Below, piece after piece: positions 52,548 through 64,000 of a stretch of 64,000 bases of DNA. The notes under the pieces were generated by a model. The model worked only from the letters and a program-made list of their open reading frames with translations. It made no database searches and was not told the origin of the DNA. The DNA lies in the NCBI GenBank assembly GCA_001969505.1, contig LSSK01000009.1, positions 310,001-374,000 on the forward strand, in the 5' to 3' direction. Made by a program: the position numbers and the translations under genes. Within the stretch, counting starts at the first letter, position 1. Every line of letters begins with the position of its first letter. This stretch comes from Zancudomyces culisetae. Taxonomy: Eukaryota > Kickxellomycota > Harpellomycetes > Harpellales > Legeriomycetaceae.

Positions 52548-53596
52548 ATGAATAGAGGTGGTTTTTCAAGATCTTCTGGTTCCAATTTTAAGAGGGGATC
52601 AGGATCATCAGGTTTCCGGGGAGGAAACAGCGGTGGTGGCCGAGGAGGCTACGGTGGCGGTAATAATAGAAAGAGCTTTGGATCAGGTCCTGGAAACAGA
52701 CAAGGACAAGGGTATAATCAGGGTCCACCAGACTCAGTTTTGGAGTTGGGTACATTCATGCACGACTGTGAGGGAGAAATGGTGTGCAGTCTGACTACCA
52801 ACCAAAAGGTTCCTTACTTCAATGCACCAGTTTATTTGCAAAACAAAACCCAAATCGGAAAAGTTGACGAAATATTGGGTCCCATCAACCAAGTTGTAAG
52901 TTGAATTTTTTATATATTATGCGCAACTATTTAATCAACTCGATTATTTTTACCCGCTGCTGGCCACCAATTTGCACACTTTTAAACTATTTCAAAACAG
53001 ATAATATATGTACAACTTTTTTAATATATAGCACTTCACAGTAAAACTCTCTGAGGGAATCGTTGCCTCTTCTTTCAGCAACACTCCTGAAAACCCAACA
53101 AAGGTATTTGTAGCTCCTGATAAGCTTTTGCCTCTAGAAAGATTTTTGCCAAAACCCCCAGCTCCTAAATCAGGATCCAAGAAGAAGGCCGGAAGTAGAG
53201 GTAAATATTTGTTTAAAATAGTACACTGTTGCAATAGAGACACGATACAAACTTGACATTTGCTTGTCTTTTCTCCTTTCCCCATATATATTCATTGTTT
53301 TTAACATAGCTCTAACAGAACCTATTTCTGTTATCTTAGGACCTAGAGGTGGTGGCGGTGATAGTAGTTTTGGTGGTAGAGGAGGCAGAGGAGGTCGTGG
53401 TGGTCGTGGAGGCGGTCGTGGAGGATTCAGCTCAAGAAGTGATGGTGGCCGTGTAAATAAACCGTCCGGATTCGGTGGTCGTGGAGGATTCAGCAGTGGA
53501 GGCCGCGGCGGTCGCGGTGGCGGTAGTGGTGGACGCGGTGGTGGTGGTGGTGGACGCGGATTTGGAAGAGGCGGAGGTCGCGGTGGTAAATTTTAG
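52548..53596 (+). CDS. GAR1: Gar1, H/ACA snoRNP core protein, three exons
   Basis: Proposed exons 52548-52895, 53032-53200, 53340-53596, encoding 257 aa. The central Gar1 core (about residues 62-145) reads [46 protein letters not shown] joined across intron 1 to [10 protein letters not shown], then [20 protein letters not shown]-rich tails flank it: [16 protein letters not shown] at the N-terminus and a long GGRGG-rich C-terminus. Gar1 joins Cbf5, Nhp2 and Nop10 in nucleolar H/ACA particles that pseudouridylate rRNA. Acceptors are TATAG and CTTAG. The C-terminal exon is GC-rich repetitive DNA, prone to length change. Confidence 0.96.
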
Positions 53597-56043
53597 TTTT
53601 ATAACTTTGCGAATAATATCATAAAATGGACATGAATTGTTTTTGCTATCTACTTTCTTTCTGATTACATGATACTAACGCGTTTTTTGTTTGTGTATTT
53701 TTTTTTGAACACATAGGCCGATTCTAACACATTTTAGACTCGTAAAATATATTCACATTGCTTTTACCATCTCTGTTGTACCAGCTCTCTCTTTTTATAA
53801 GAAAATAAAAAAGCTATGAAAAAGAAATTGGAACCATGATCATGAATAACTAGCTAAAAAATACTTGAGATCGGAAAATGATGAATGCTGATTTATTTTT
53901 ATTGTTTCTTCTTCATTAATGTTTGAAGAACATTTTCTCTGTAGGTCTGCTTTTCGTTTGTTTTTATTTTTTTACTTTTGTCTACTAGGGCATGACCCTA
54001 AAAGTCGTTCACTATATATTATGTTATACTATATTATTATACTTCATTATACTTTGATGTTATATATAAATATATCCAAATATCCCACTGCTTTTTTTAA
54101 CCAAAAATTGCAAGTTTACTCTTCAATAGTAGGTAAAAGTATGTCGTAATTTGGTGTGTTTACGGCGGTGATGATGAAGGATGTGGTTATTATTATGCTT
54201 TACATTAAACCAGAAAAAAAATCAACAGACCAATACGAGTGCAACATTTACACAGCACACCTTTTGCTTTCTAGAAGCTCATACAAACCATAGACGTGTA
54301 AAGTCGTAGTAAACGCGTGTCCTCTATTTTCTCTGGTAAAGTGAATAGAATAAATAACGTTTTTTTTTTGTGATAAACGTAATGGTGGGAATAAATATCG
54401 GAACTGTATAAACCCACTCATTCCTTTCTCTGAGACTACTACAAGTGGGCTTATGTTTTTTCTTTATTTGGAATGTCGTGCTGTATATTCCGTTTTTTTA
54501 TCTGCTGGCCCTCGAATATGAAACGATTTTGTACTAATCATACGTGATATATTTGGTTTTTCTTTAAAGCCTCGGTTTAGGAGCTCTTCTGTCTAACCAA
54601 CAAGTTTTGCTTAACTACAAGAGTAAACTTTACGCTTATTTGAACCGCCATTTTGCATAAATATTTACGAGTCGGGTCGACATGGTTCTTTGACATTTTG
54701 TTTGTGCATTTCAGCAAATCTTCCTTTACTCTGCCAATTAAAATATCGGTATAGATACAACTGTATCACTACTAAAAATAAAAAAAACCTCAACTTGGGC
54801 GCTAATCGGAAAGCAACGAACAACAGCATTCTTGATGCAAGGCAAGGGTGATGTACTGGCAAATGGTAAACCCGCTCTTGGAGACCTGCATGTTTTCTAT
54901 ATCATTCCGACTTTTCTATTTCCGCCCTTTACCTCCTCCCAGCCACTTTTTTTGTTCTGCTTAAGCCGCTCTAGAACAAAGCTAATATTACCAGAAAATC
55001 TAATCAGTGGCTGGTGGAACCATTTGAATTTTTAAAAAGTGAGCAATATCATGTTGGAAGACGTGCGTTATGGTGGGGATATCTTTTTTTTTCCAAGTTT
55101 TTATCTAAACACAAAAACTGTTCTGATATCCCAGCAAATACTCAGGTGTTATCTGAACAATTGCTTATCCTCATCAAGCAAAAATGGGGGGGAGTGCTTT
55201 CTTGTTTCTTCCTTTGTGGTTTTGCTTTTGTATTGATGCATACTGAACAGAACGCTCATATAATTCATGTAAATACCATTCATCTTTATTTATCTGTCAT
55301 TCATATTTTTTTCAATCCCAGTGGGTGAACCTGGCGCACTGTTCATTGACGCATTTTTCTCTCAACCATAAACAAATATGCATAATTTTAGGCACTTACA
55401 AACAAAAGCGCCTTTTGAGTGGGTTAGTCATTTGATTCCTTTAACTCGTTATTGTATCATTCATCGCGGTCTGATACTTTTTCTCCATTACACAATCATT
55501 TTTTTTGATTACTAAGGAATGCTAATGTTTGGCACGGTCATTTTGCAAATCAGGGTTAGCTATACACTACATTTTTTGTGGCTAGTAACCATTGAACATA
55601 CGCGAGGAAACGTATAAAAAGCAGTTGGTAAATAAATACATATATGTTGTGTGCTTTTTTGTATCTATCTATTGTTTATAGTCGGAGAATATATCATAAA
55701 AAACACTTCAAAGGAAAAAAACTTGTGGAATAGCATTAATTGTAAACATTAGTTTCAGTCTTTGCGCCAAAAACAAGAGTTTCTTAACAACTATACTGGT
55801 CAGTGTATAAGTATACAGGTGATAAATAGTTTTAAATCGGTTTAGCCTTTACTTTTTAACTCTATCACAAACACTTAACATCAGTACAAAAAATACGTGT
55901 TTAGACTATTTTGTCTTTTGAATAGAATACATTTAACTCTATATTTATATTTTCTTTGTACTTAACATAGGATATTATTTCATTTTCAAGATACCTTTCA
56001 AGTAATTATTAAAGCCAGCTAAAGTAAGAAAACAAGCAAAAAC
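53597..56043. other. 2.4-kb region between GAR1 and neutral trehalase
   Basis: AT-rich, with only short ORFs; those at 54832-55328 overlap in three frames. No tRNA, repeat array or domain was recognised. The right part is presumably the trehalase promoter; I found no clear CCCCT stress element. Confidence 0.5.
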
Positions 56044-58356
56044 ATGGATGACTTTAACGATCCTTTTGCACCAGCAAAGAGCTACTATAAGACTGATTAT
56101 CGCCGACCGTCTCTATTTACTGGAAGGGCTGTAAAGGTAATTATTATTTCTTTTTCTTTCTCCTCTCCTACTCTACTCTGTATTTATTACTTTTTCAGAT
56201 TGTTCTTGTCTCCGAAATGTGATAAATAATGAATATAGAGCTGTTTAATTAAAAATAAGATTAGTAGGCATACTTATTAATGGGGAAGGAAGTGCACGTT
56301 GAAGAGTTTATATCATAGAATGCATAATACATTATAGGATGCAAGTGAATCCCTTGTCGCAAACCTCATGGGAAGAAGAGGCTCTCTGGACGTCCGTGGA
56401 ACAAATGGACACAAAGTACTAATCAAACTGGATGAAGTTCAAGACGTCATACTACGCCAAGAAGACACAGATAAAAACTACCAGATAACCATTGAAGATA
56501 CTGGGCCCAAGCTAATACGTGTCCCAACACTGAGTAGCGGAGGACATCGCTTTATGGACATCAGAGGGAACTATATGCTTTCAAACCTTCTTCAGGAGGT
56601 GGCTTTGGCAAAAAGGGAGGGCAGAAAGGAAGCCGTGATCGATTTAGACCGATTGAGCGAAAACCCCGTAGATAGATTACAGAGAATGATAAGAACTGTG
56701 TTCTGGGACGATTTAATAAGAAGCATGGATATTGATGGGCTGGAGCGGATCTGCAATGACCCCAAAAACCTTTCTAGCACTGGCGAGGCAATAATATACA
56801 CTCCCTACTATGACGATGACGCGTATGAGTATTACATATGGGCTGCAAAAGTCAGACCAGATCTGAATTTAAAAGTGGTGAAACTTCCTCAAGATATCAC
56901 ACCAGAGTATGTGAAAAGCATAAATGACAAGTTTGGAATACTCGCGTTGGCAGCAGAGATCGGACCCAAGGGTACTGGTGTAGCTGGTGGAGATTCACGA
57001 AGTTACAAACCAATTCCATTTGTTGTTCCTGGTGGAAGATTTAACGAAATGTATGGCTGGGATTCTTATTTCGAGGCATTGGGCTTACTTACGGACTACC
57101 GTATTGAGTTGGCAGCAGGTATGGTTAGTCACTTTGTGTACCAAATAAAACACTACGGAAAGATTATGAATGCGAATAGATCATACTATTTAACAAGATC
57201 GCAGCCCCCGTTTTTGACAGATATGGCTTTACAGGTTTACAATAAACTTCCCAAGACTGCGGAAAATGAAGAATGGTTAAAGGTTGCAATAAACGCTGCA
57301 ATCGATGAATATTACAAAGTCTGGATGACCCCACCGAGACTCGATGAGGAAACAGGGTTGAATCGCTATTATTCTACCGGAATAGGAATGCCACCAGAAT
57401 GCGAGCCTACACATTTCGACCACACCATTAAGCCATATGCAGAAAAACTGGGGATTTCACTTAATGAATACAAGTGCAAGTACCAAAGCGGAGAAATAAA
57501 AGAGCCTGAACTCGATGAATATTTTGTACACGATCGGGCAGTAAGAGAGTCTGGACACGACACAACTTACCGTTTTGAGAGCTGTTGTGCATATCTGGTC
57601 ACTGTTGACTTAAATTCCTTGTTGTGCAAGTACGAAACAGACATTGCCAAAGTAATCCACGAAATGTTTGAAGGAAAGTTGGTGAATAATAAGGGTGAAG
57701 TTGAAACTAACGCGATATGGGAAGAAAGAGCTCTAAAAAGAAAGCAAAACATCGACAAATATCTGTGGGATGAAGAAAGAGGAATGTATTTTGACTATAA
57801 TATAAAGACAAAAAAGCGAACAGTCTTTGAGTCAGCCACAACCATTTGGCCAATGTGGGCCGGCTGTGCATCAGCTGAACAGGCAGAAAAGCTTGTGCCA
57901 AACGCTTTGAAGGCGCTACAGGTTGCTGGTGGTCTGGTGTCTACATCCAAGAGATCTACACAGGAAGCATCATCTGGTGGTCCAGGAAGACAATGGGATT
58001 ACCCATATGGATGGGCACCTCATCAGATGTTGGCATGGGTCGGGTTGAAAAAGTATGGATACATAGATCATGCTAGGAACATGGCTTATAGATGGCTGTT
58101 TACAATCACCCAAGCCTACACAGATTACAATGGCGTAGTGCCTGAAAAGTTTGACATTGCCAATCTTACCCATCGTGTAGAAGTTGAGTATGGAAACGTT
58201 GGAACAGATTTTAAGCTTTTATCTACATGTGGGTTTGGGTGGATGAACGCATCTTATGATATTGGTCTTGAATATCTAACTCCACATATGCGACGCGCGC
58301 TGAGTGCCTTGACACACCCTGACGAGTTGTTTTCAAAGCTCAACTCACGGCGCTAG
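56044..58356 (+). CDS. NTH1: Neutral (cytosolic) trehalase, two exons
   Basis: Proposed exons 56044-56136 and 56338-58356, encoding 703 aa. The enzyme hydrolyses trehalose to two glucose and belongs to GH37. Both family signatures are present: PGGRFNEMYGWDSYFE (about residue 262) and QWDYPYGWAP (about 582). The calcium-binding motif of fungal neutral trehalases, DTDKNYQITIEDTGPK, is at about 70-85. Two PKA-type sites flank the intron: RRPS in exon 1 (about residue 22) and RRGS in exon 2 (about 44). In yeast such Ser residues are phosphorylated by PKA and bound by 14-3-3 proteins, which activates the enzyme together with Ca2+. Exon 2 begins DASESLVANL, upstream of an in-frame Met that would lose the first PKA site if used. 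Somewhat shorter than yeast Nth1 (751 aa). Confidence 0.96.
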
Positions 58357-58902
58357 CCGTATCTTTTTCAATAAACCAAAAAAAAAGCAGATTGAAACCT
58401 GCTAATCTTTTTTTCTGTAGTTTAAATCTAGGCAGCCTACTGGTATTTTATCGTTTTGACAATCTTTATAGGGTCAGAACCCTTGGGCACTTTACACAAT
58501 TTAAGTTAGTATTTATACCAAAATCATAGTAATATTATACTGTGTTTGAATTTGTGTTTATTTAATGGCCACATTTTTACGGTTTTCAAACTTGACTACT
58601 GTACCAAATAATGACGGGTTTGACAAATATAAGCAAGGTAACCCGTGATTAGTAATAGCAAGAGTTGAGGAAAAGATCGAAAATGAGGAAGACGGGGATG
58701 GTGTACAATCTCCATGGTTTAGCTGGCTGTCTACGTACTTGGGATATTTTTCAGGTTATGGCTCCTGCTTTCTATGTCACTCGCCACCATTGGTTTGGTG
58801 TACAAAAAATCTTACATTTTATCTAAAGTTTGGTTTTGATGCCAAAAATATGTACATATTGCATCGGGTACGCATAATCATACCGTTTCCCTACTGTGAG
58901 AG
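58357..58902. other. Intergenic region between convergent trehalase and NudC genes
   Basis: AT-rich sequence between two 3' ends. No repeats or coding features stand out. Confidence 0.5.
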
Positions 58903-59715
58903 CTAAGCTGAGCCGAAGTCGCCGCCTATTTTTGCGTTTGATAAGTCTAATTCGGGATGAGCGGCTTGAAACTTTTTTAGAAACGCTTGCTGTTTTAATT
59001 GCTCACTTGTTGGTAGTCCTGCTGCCTTTTGTCTCTGATCAAACTATACACAAAAACAAAACAAAGCAAAAAAAAAAAGAGGTATAGGGAGGGGGTGATT
59101 AGATTATTGCGGTACAGATTTGTCAATTTGGATTAAAAAAAGTAGGGAAGGGAAATACATTTCTGCAATTGGTATTGACCGTTTAACTATAAAGTATTTG
59201 TATGATTTATTTGAGGTTATGTTTAAAATCTTACCATCATTTTCTCGACCATCGAGCGTGTGTCTGAAGGCAGATCACTCAGCTTTGAATTTTCAGGTTC
59301 AATAGCGCTAGTATCAATCTCGACCGCACCTTGAACCACTGCTTTCCACCACTGCTGTTGATTTTGCTTTTCTAGGTACACGCTCAACATTTTTGAATCT
59401 TCTATCGCCCAAGTCGAATCATCAACTCGGATAAGTTCAGTCAGTTTTCCTTCGAGGATTATCTCTTTTGTTGCTTTGTAAGAGATTGAGATGAAATCGG
59501 CCTTTATGATTACCGCCAAATCTCTTGCCCTTGTTCCTTGTGGAAGATTTACACTGATTGTAACATCTGAAAGCGTTTGCTTCCATTCATACTTTTCCTC
59601 TATTATTGTTTTGAGATTGATATTTTACGAATTTAGCAGTTTAAAACTCTCATCACATTTGTAAAATAAAAGTACTGTTATGAAGACAATTACCTACTCT
59701 TCCGGTGTTTGACAT
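58903..59715 (-). CDS. NudC-family CS-domain protein, three exons
   Basis: Proposed exons in transcript order: 59715-59694 (22 nt), 59599-59235, 59043-58903, encoding 175 aa. After the first 7 residues it starts as a CS domain ([69 protein letters not shown]). The NudC-specific tail follows: [20 protein letters not shown], then [39 protein letters not shown], read across the second intron. NudC acts as an Hsp90 co-chaperone and, in Aspergillus, supports dynein-dependent nuclear movement. S. cerevisiae has no clear orthologue. Length equals fungal NudC (about 190 aa). Its ATG lies 35 bases after the stop of the next gene upstream on the same strand. Confidence 0.94.
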
Positions 59716-59750
59716 TTCCGGTTACTATCTACAGTTGGGTATGCTTATGT

Positions 59751-60104
59751 TTATTCTTTGGGGAAGCTTGGTTTTTTTAATATTTTTCGCTCTTTTGAAA
59801 TACTCACCAATAGCAAAAAAAAATCGTTGAGTACTAGAAAAACAACCATAAAAGCTACACTTTGAACAAGAACCCAGAATAAGAACGGGTTTATAGGTAC
59901 ATAAACCAAGAAAAATGGTACAATGGTGGCAGGTATAATGATAAAAACAAACTTTATATACAAGTAGAAAATCCCTTTTGTGCTTTTCCAAGCAACACCA
60001 ACAATAAACACAGATAGAGCTAGAATGGAGTGATAAATCAATGCGTACCAGCTTTTGCGGCTGAGCTGACCGCCAGTGGTGATGAAGATACTCGTTTTAG
60101 ACAT
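59751..60104 (-). CDS. Small four-TM membrane protein, 117 aa, unknown
   Basis: ORF from ATG at 60104. The N-terminus is polar (MSKTSIFITTGGQLSRKSW), followed by three to four hydrophobic segments (YHSILALSVFIVGVAW, IKFVFIIIPATIVPFFLVYV, FLFWVLVQSVAFMVVFLVL) and a short basic C-terminus (KERKILKKPSFPKE). No family recognised. The ordered alternation of charged loops and TM segments argues against a random T-rich ORF. A strong splice donor, GTGAGT, lies in the frame at 59807-59802. Joining it to a TAG at 59725 would put a stop codon directly after LNDFFLLL and remove the basic tail. The true C-terminus is therefore uncertain. Confidence 0.6.
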   Translation of the reverse strand: MSKTSIFITTGGQLSRKSWYALIYHSILALSVFIVGVAWKSTKGIFYLYIKFVFIIIPATIVPFFLVYVPINPFLFWVLVQSVAFMVVFLVLNDFFLLLVSISKERKILKKPSFPKE

Positions 60105-63100
60105 TATCTGATCCTGATTTTGCGACTGACAAGGACAGACTAATCCCTATTCAGTTTTGAAGATAGTTGACCAAAACAGAGCAAGTTTCTTTATTTTTTT
60201 TTGATAATATCTGATAACTGAGTCAGTTAAAGAGTCATAATACCCAGTACAATACCCAAGTATATTAATGTTCAAGTTATTGTTGTGATATTTTTAGTAC
60301 CAACCTGTGGTAGATATGGAAAGTTGTGAAAGTATACAAGAAAGTCCAAGTCAGGGACGGAAAGAATATATTTTTTTAATTATGGTTATAGTCTGATATA
60401 TACTAGTTAGCTTGGATGCAACTGAAGAGTAATCGACATCTAGGCTTTAGCATATCGTATTTACTAGTTAGCGTTTTGTGTTTTGCGTTTTGTTTAACAC
60501 ATAAAAATTGATACCTGGGCGTATTTAACATTTCATGGTGCTTGGTGTGTTGAATATCACTGATTTTTAAACGATTCTTTTTGCTACTTATTACCATGAA
60601 AAAAAAAAGAAATAGGACAAAAATTAAGCACTGTGTGACCGGGAACACATGGCCAGTTGGTTTATAGGTGTAAGACCATCCTGTCTTATAATTGTATAAC
60701 ATATTCCTTAGCGTATAACAAGCCTTAAATAAAATGGTGGAAAATACAACATTGCAGCATTTAGTACAGACGAAAATGGAATTACATCTACAATCAATGG
60801 TAGTGCTTTCAATTAAAACATGTAATTTTGTTTTGTTTTTTTATCAAGTTGGGTCGTTTTTATAGAAATTGGCCAAAATTAACCATAAAAGTGTGTCAAA
60901 GCAATTGAGAGATGACAGAACCATAATCTGTGATACTTCAGAATTACCAAAGGAACGCTGGTGCAGACAAAAAAGTGATAAACAGTTGTTTGTCTCTGCT
61001 CGCTCTAATAAATCTTTTAGCGGATATAAATCCTACCACTAAAAGATAGTTATCTCTTCCTTCTTTTTATCGGAGTTAATAACATGGTAAAGGTTTGTGT
61101 CTTTCCAAAACAACAAAAGTAATGATACTTTGCACAAACTTTGTTTCTGATCATGTTCCATTCACATTTAAGATTTCACTGGATGCTAGGGCGGTGACTG
61201 TGGGGATGTGTTTGAGTTTACATGGATAAGATACCTTTGAACAAACTAAACTGTTTTTATGAACACGCCAGTAGCTTAAAAAGCAATATCCTTTGATCAC
61301 AAGACGTCCGCAGTGGTGTATTTAGGCCGATCCGAGAAAACAAAAAGCGGAGTTTAGTTGATAAAACATTTTGGATGTTATATCTTCTCCCAACACCTGG
61401 TTAGCATTTCCGCATGATAAACAAACATTGGTTCAATGTCTTGCAGTGTTTCTGTGCCCTTCTCTCAAAAAATGGGCAGTTTTATATTTTCAGGGGGTGC
61501 AACCTGTATTGATTTGGTTCATCCTTTGATTACGTAAAAAAGCTTGATATAGTTTTCAGATTTGCAAGATACAAAAAAATTACTTTCACATATTTATTTG
61601 ACCCCCCGAAGCTCCCTATTATATTTGTCTATTTACTTAGTTGCCATTTATTGAAGACAAACAAAATACTTTCTATGCAACTACAGGTTAATTTTAAAGA
61701 GTTGGGCCTGTTTTCTTTATTTTTTTCTCAAGCAGCATAAGAAGGTTCGCTATTGTGTACTTGTACTTTTGAAGCAGAAAAATTGAAATGTTAGGATCGT
61801 GATTTACCAATTCGATGGTTATTTAATGGTTTTTACTTTTATTCGTTTATTTGCTTGTTATACACATATATATTTTTTATTTGCCTTAATTTTAAGTTAC
61901 GATTCTAGTTAATTCTGAAAAGCACAAAACTAATGGAAAACAAATTTCATCGCTTGAATAATTGGATGTAAGCTTATATTGCTTATTAATTAACAATATC
62001 CAAGCACCTATTACATCAAAAATTCATTAGCTGGGACCAAGCTCATAAATTAATAGATACAATGATTTATCCTTTTAAAACATGTTTTATATAAACAAAG
62101 TACTCGGTTTTATTTAAATTAAAACCATTCAACTTACGACGTTACAATCGTACACGAAACCATGAGTAGTAAGATTTAATGGCAAGAATAAGCCTACTTA
62201 ATTATACTTTTTTAGAAAATTGGTGGCAACAACCAGAAAATAGATAAATGGCTAGTTAAGAGGAACGTGTTCTGATGACTCTGGCTAATATTTAACAGGT
62301 ACACAATTCCCCACTCCTACTCCTACTCCCGCCCTTCAACCCCTCCAGGCAGTACTATTTGAAGAATATGCGGAGTTTTGTGGGCGAGTGTGTTAAAGGA
62401 ACAAGCAAATATCGGCGAATATGGGTGAATGTTATTGCATGTAGTTGCATCTGGTTAAAATAGCTCATTTAGATATAGAATTTAAAAAAAAGATATCCTG
62501 GAAAGTCCTCTCACCTCAAACACAAAGTCAAACTAATCAAAGTACCAGTGCAAACTCATTTAATAGTTCTAGTTTGAGATTTTTCTCGGTTTTAAAGGCT
62601 CATTTGAGAACAACTTTGTTTTGGTATTTGATGAGGGCGCAAGCTCAAGAAGTAAAAACTTGTCTAAAAAAAAGTACCAATGTGAACTTGTAGTATCCAA
62701 GTATACACACTCTATCGTACAAACTTTAACTTTTGTTTTTTTGTTTTTTATAGTTCATTGGTTAACCCCCAACATAATAGACATACCAATGTTGTGATAT
62801 GTCTTGAGTTGCGTTTTTAAGTTCAGCTAGAGTTGTTGATTTGAAAAACACTTGCGTTTTATGTGACTAAGAAATGCATGTAATTCTAAATGTAATATCT
62901 GTTGTTACAATTAGGTAACAATTTGTAACGAAATCAAAATCAACTCTGACCTAAAATGCTATTTGCGTAAGTGAAAAACAAACAAGCAGGGTGAAAATAA
63001 AAACCTATTTGAAGTTCTGCCTGCTTGTTTAGTGGTTTCCAGGCAAACACAAGAAGATTTTCTTAAAACAGGCCCCTCAATAACTGATTAAAAAATTCTG

Positions 63101-64000
63101 AGCCTTTTCAACCTTTCCAAAATTCAAAATGGAAATAGAAATCAGTCACAATGTAGCACGAATGTCAAATATTCGAAAATAAAAATTTAATTATTGCCAA
63201 TCACAAATACGCTCAATTAATATTAATGATTTGTAAAGAACAGTTCTAATATGGGCATTAATATAGGTGTTAAGAGTCAGTTACCAAGATAGGCTTTTCT
63301 ATTGCGTTAAACTTTCTAGTTTGCTGCGAACCTGATATAGCGCAAAAATATCAAAAAAAAAACGAAAACAAAAACAACAAAAACAAAATCACATCCCACA
63401 TCCCACATAAAGAGTGTCTCTTATTCTTCGATGAAAAAAGATATTATATATTTGATGCTAATACATTGATTGTATTATTTTTAAACAAACTCGCTTTTAA
63501 GGTTATCAAGATTAATACCAAAACGAAGTATAGCCTTAAAAAGAACAACAAGTGCTTTTCGAATAAAAGTGGTATTATATTTGATGGTCTAAACAAAAAA
63601 AAATATCCATAGGTCGGCCTTTTAACGAAATAAATAAGTCTATGTAACGATATATATAACATTGGTCACACAACATTAACGCATTATATAACAGCCTAAC
63701 ATTAACGCTTGAAACGAACGCAATATCTAACAGCCTAATATACGCCTTTGTATACAAGAAACGTAAAGAAAATACCAGTCAAAACACCAAAGTATAATAA
63801 TAAAAAGGAATAAAAAACTGAACAACGCCAACTACCCAAGCATTTAACGAATATCGATCTTTTTATGCCGTATAATATATTAAACAAAAGATAATAGCCA
63901 AATAATATAAAAGAAACCCAAGAAAGAGCAAGGAGAGAAAATAAAGAGGTAAAATCCACCAGAAGAACTACCTCTTACAGAACTGCGCTTTTCCAGATAT
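60105..64000. other. 3.9-kb region without recognisable genes to the window edge
   Basis: Only short ORFs: 60403-60702 (-), 62445-62693 (+, starts at TTG) and T-rich hydrophobic ORFs at 63444-63959 (-, the last starts at GTG and may be random or an exon cut by the edge). A C-rich stretch occurs at 62310-62347. An 11-base inverted repeat is listed separately. No tRNA or domain was found. Confidence 0.5.
62980..63030. repeat. 11-bp perfect inverted repeat
   Basis: AAACAAGCAGG at 62980-62990 and its complement CCTGCTTGTTT at 63020-63030, separated by 29 bases. It could form a hairpin in RNA or DNA. No coding feature lies nearby, and it is not followed by a T-run. Confidence 0.6.

Noticed and set aside
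54832-55328. Overlapping ORFs of 65-104 codons
   Set aside because: Three frames overlap over the same bases with no conserved motif; typical of chance ORFs in T-rich DNA.
62445-62693. 82-codon ORF with Ser/Gln/Asn-rich start
   Set aside because: Begins at TTG, no domain, no upstream exon found.
63735-63959. 74-codon membrane-like ORF at the right edge
   Set aside because: Begins at GTG and its hydrophobicity follows from T-rich DNA; cannot be judged without flanking sequence.

Overview
The window looks like nuclear DNA of an ascomycete yeast or yeast-like fungus with AT-rich intergenic DNA. The evidence is a set of fungal-type proteins: neutral trehalase, NAD-dependent Gdh2, Gid5/Vid28, mitochondrial ribosomal protein mL58, an S6K-like AGC kinase, Sgf73 and a small GPI-anchored wall protein. 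CTG codons fall at leucine positions in the kinase core, so the standard code applies and this is not a CUG-Ser yeast. Several genes belong to families that, from general knowledge, are missing from Saccharomyces cerevisiae but kept in filamentous fungi (NudC, TRAPPC12, a stand-alone Arb2-domain protein, a DUF4139 protein). With the high intron number this suggests an early-diverging Saccharomycotina or a Taphrinomycotina lineage; the species cannot be named from sequence alone.

The striking feature is gene architecture. Nine genes had to be assembled across 36 introns of 66-201 nt, all GT-AG and mostly ending in TAG. In every case the reading frame closes exactly. The Arb2-domain gene has ten exons in about 2 kb, an ankyrin gene has a 20-nt internal exon, and SGF73 and NudC both start with a 22-nt exon. 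The long genes (1205, 1434, 1006, 982, 593 and 493 codons) have no introns.

Layout. 1-13 kb: ankyrin-DIL protein (+), U1A/U2B''-type RRM protein (-), DUF4139 protein (+, 6 exons), TRAPPC12-like protein (+, 6 exons). 13-23 kb, all minus strand except the tRNA: Arb2-domain protein, ribose-5-phosphate isomerase, an unrecognised 167-aa protein, tRNA-Ser(AGA) on the plus strand, SGF73. 23-34 kb: GDH2 (-), a 4.7-kb stretch without recognisable genes, a secreted eight-cysteine GPI protein (+), an S6K-like kinase (+). 34-42 kb: small ankyrin protein (+, with the microexon), a small hypothetical ORF, a D-2-hydroxyacid/D-lactate dehydrogenase (-), then a 4.2-kb stretch without genes. 42-54 kb: a large SAPS-like protein (+), GID5/VID28 (+), mL58 (-), GAR1 (+). 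54-64 kb: neutral trehalase (+), NudC (-), a four-TM membrane protein (-) ending 35 bp from the NudC start codon, then about 3.9 kb without recognisable genes.

No operon-like system or mobile element was found. Several genes act in carbon, nitrogen and nutrient regulation (Gdh2, trehalase, Gid5, D-lactate/D-2HG dehydrogenase, S6K-like kinase), but nothing shows that they are linked by more than chance. The points most worth checking are the intron and microexon architecture, the NudC/membrane-protein overlap, and the long stretches without genes.
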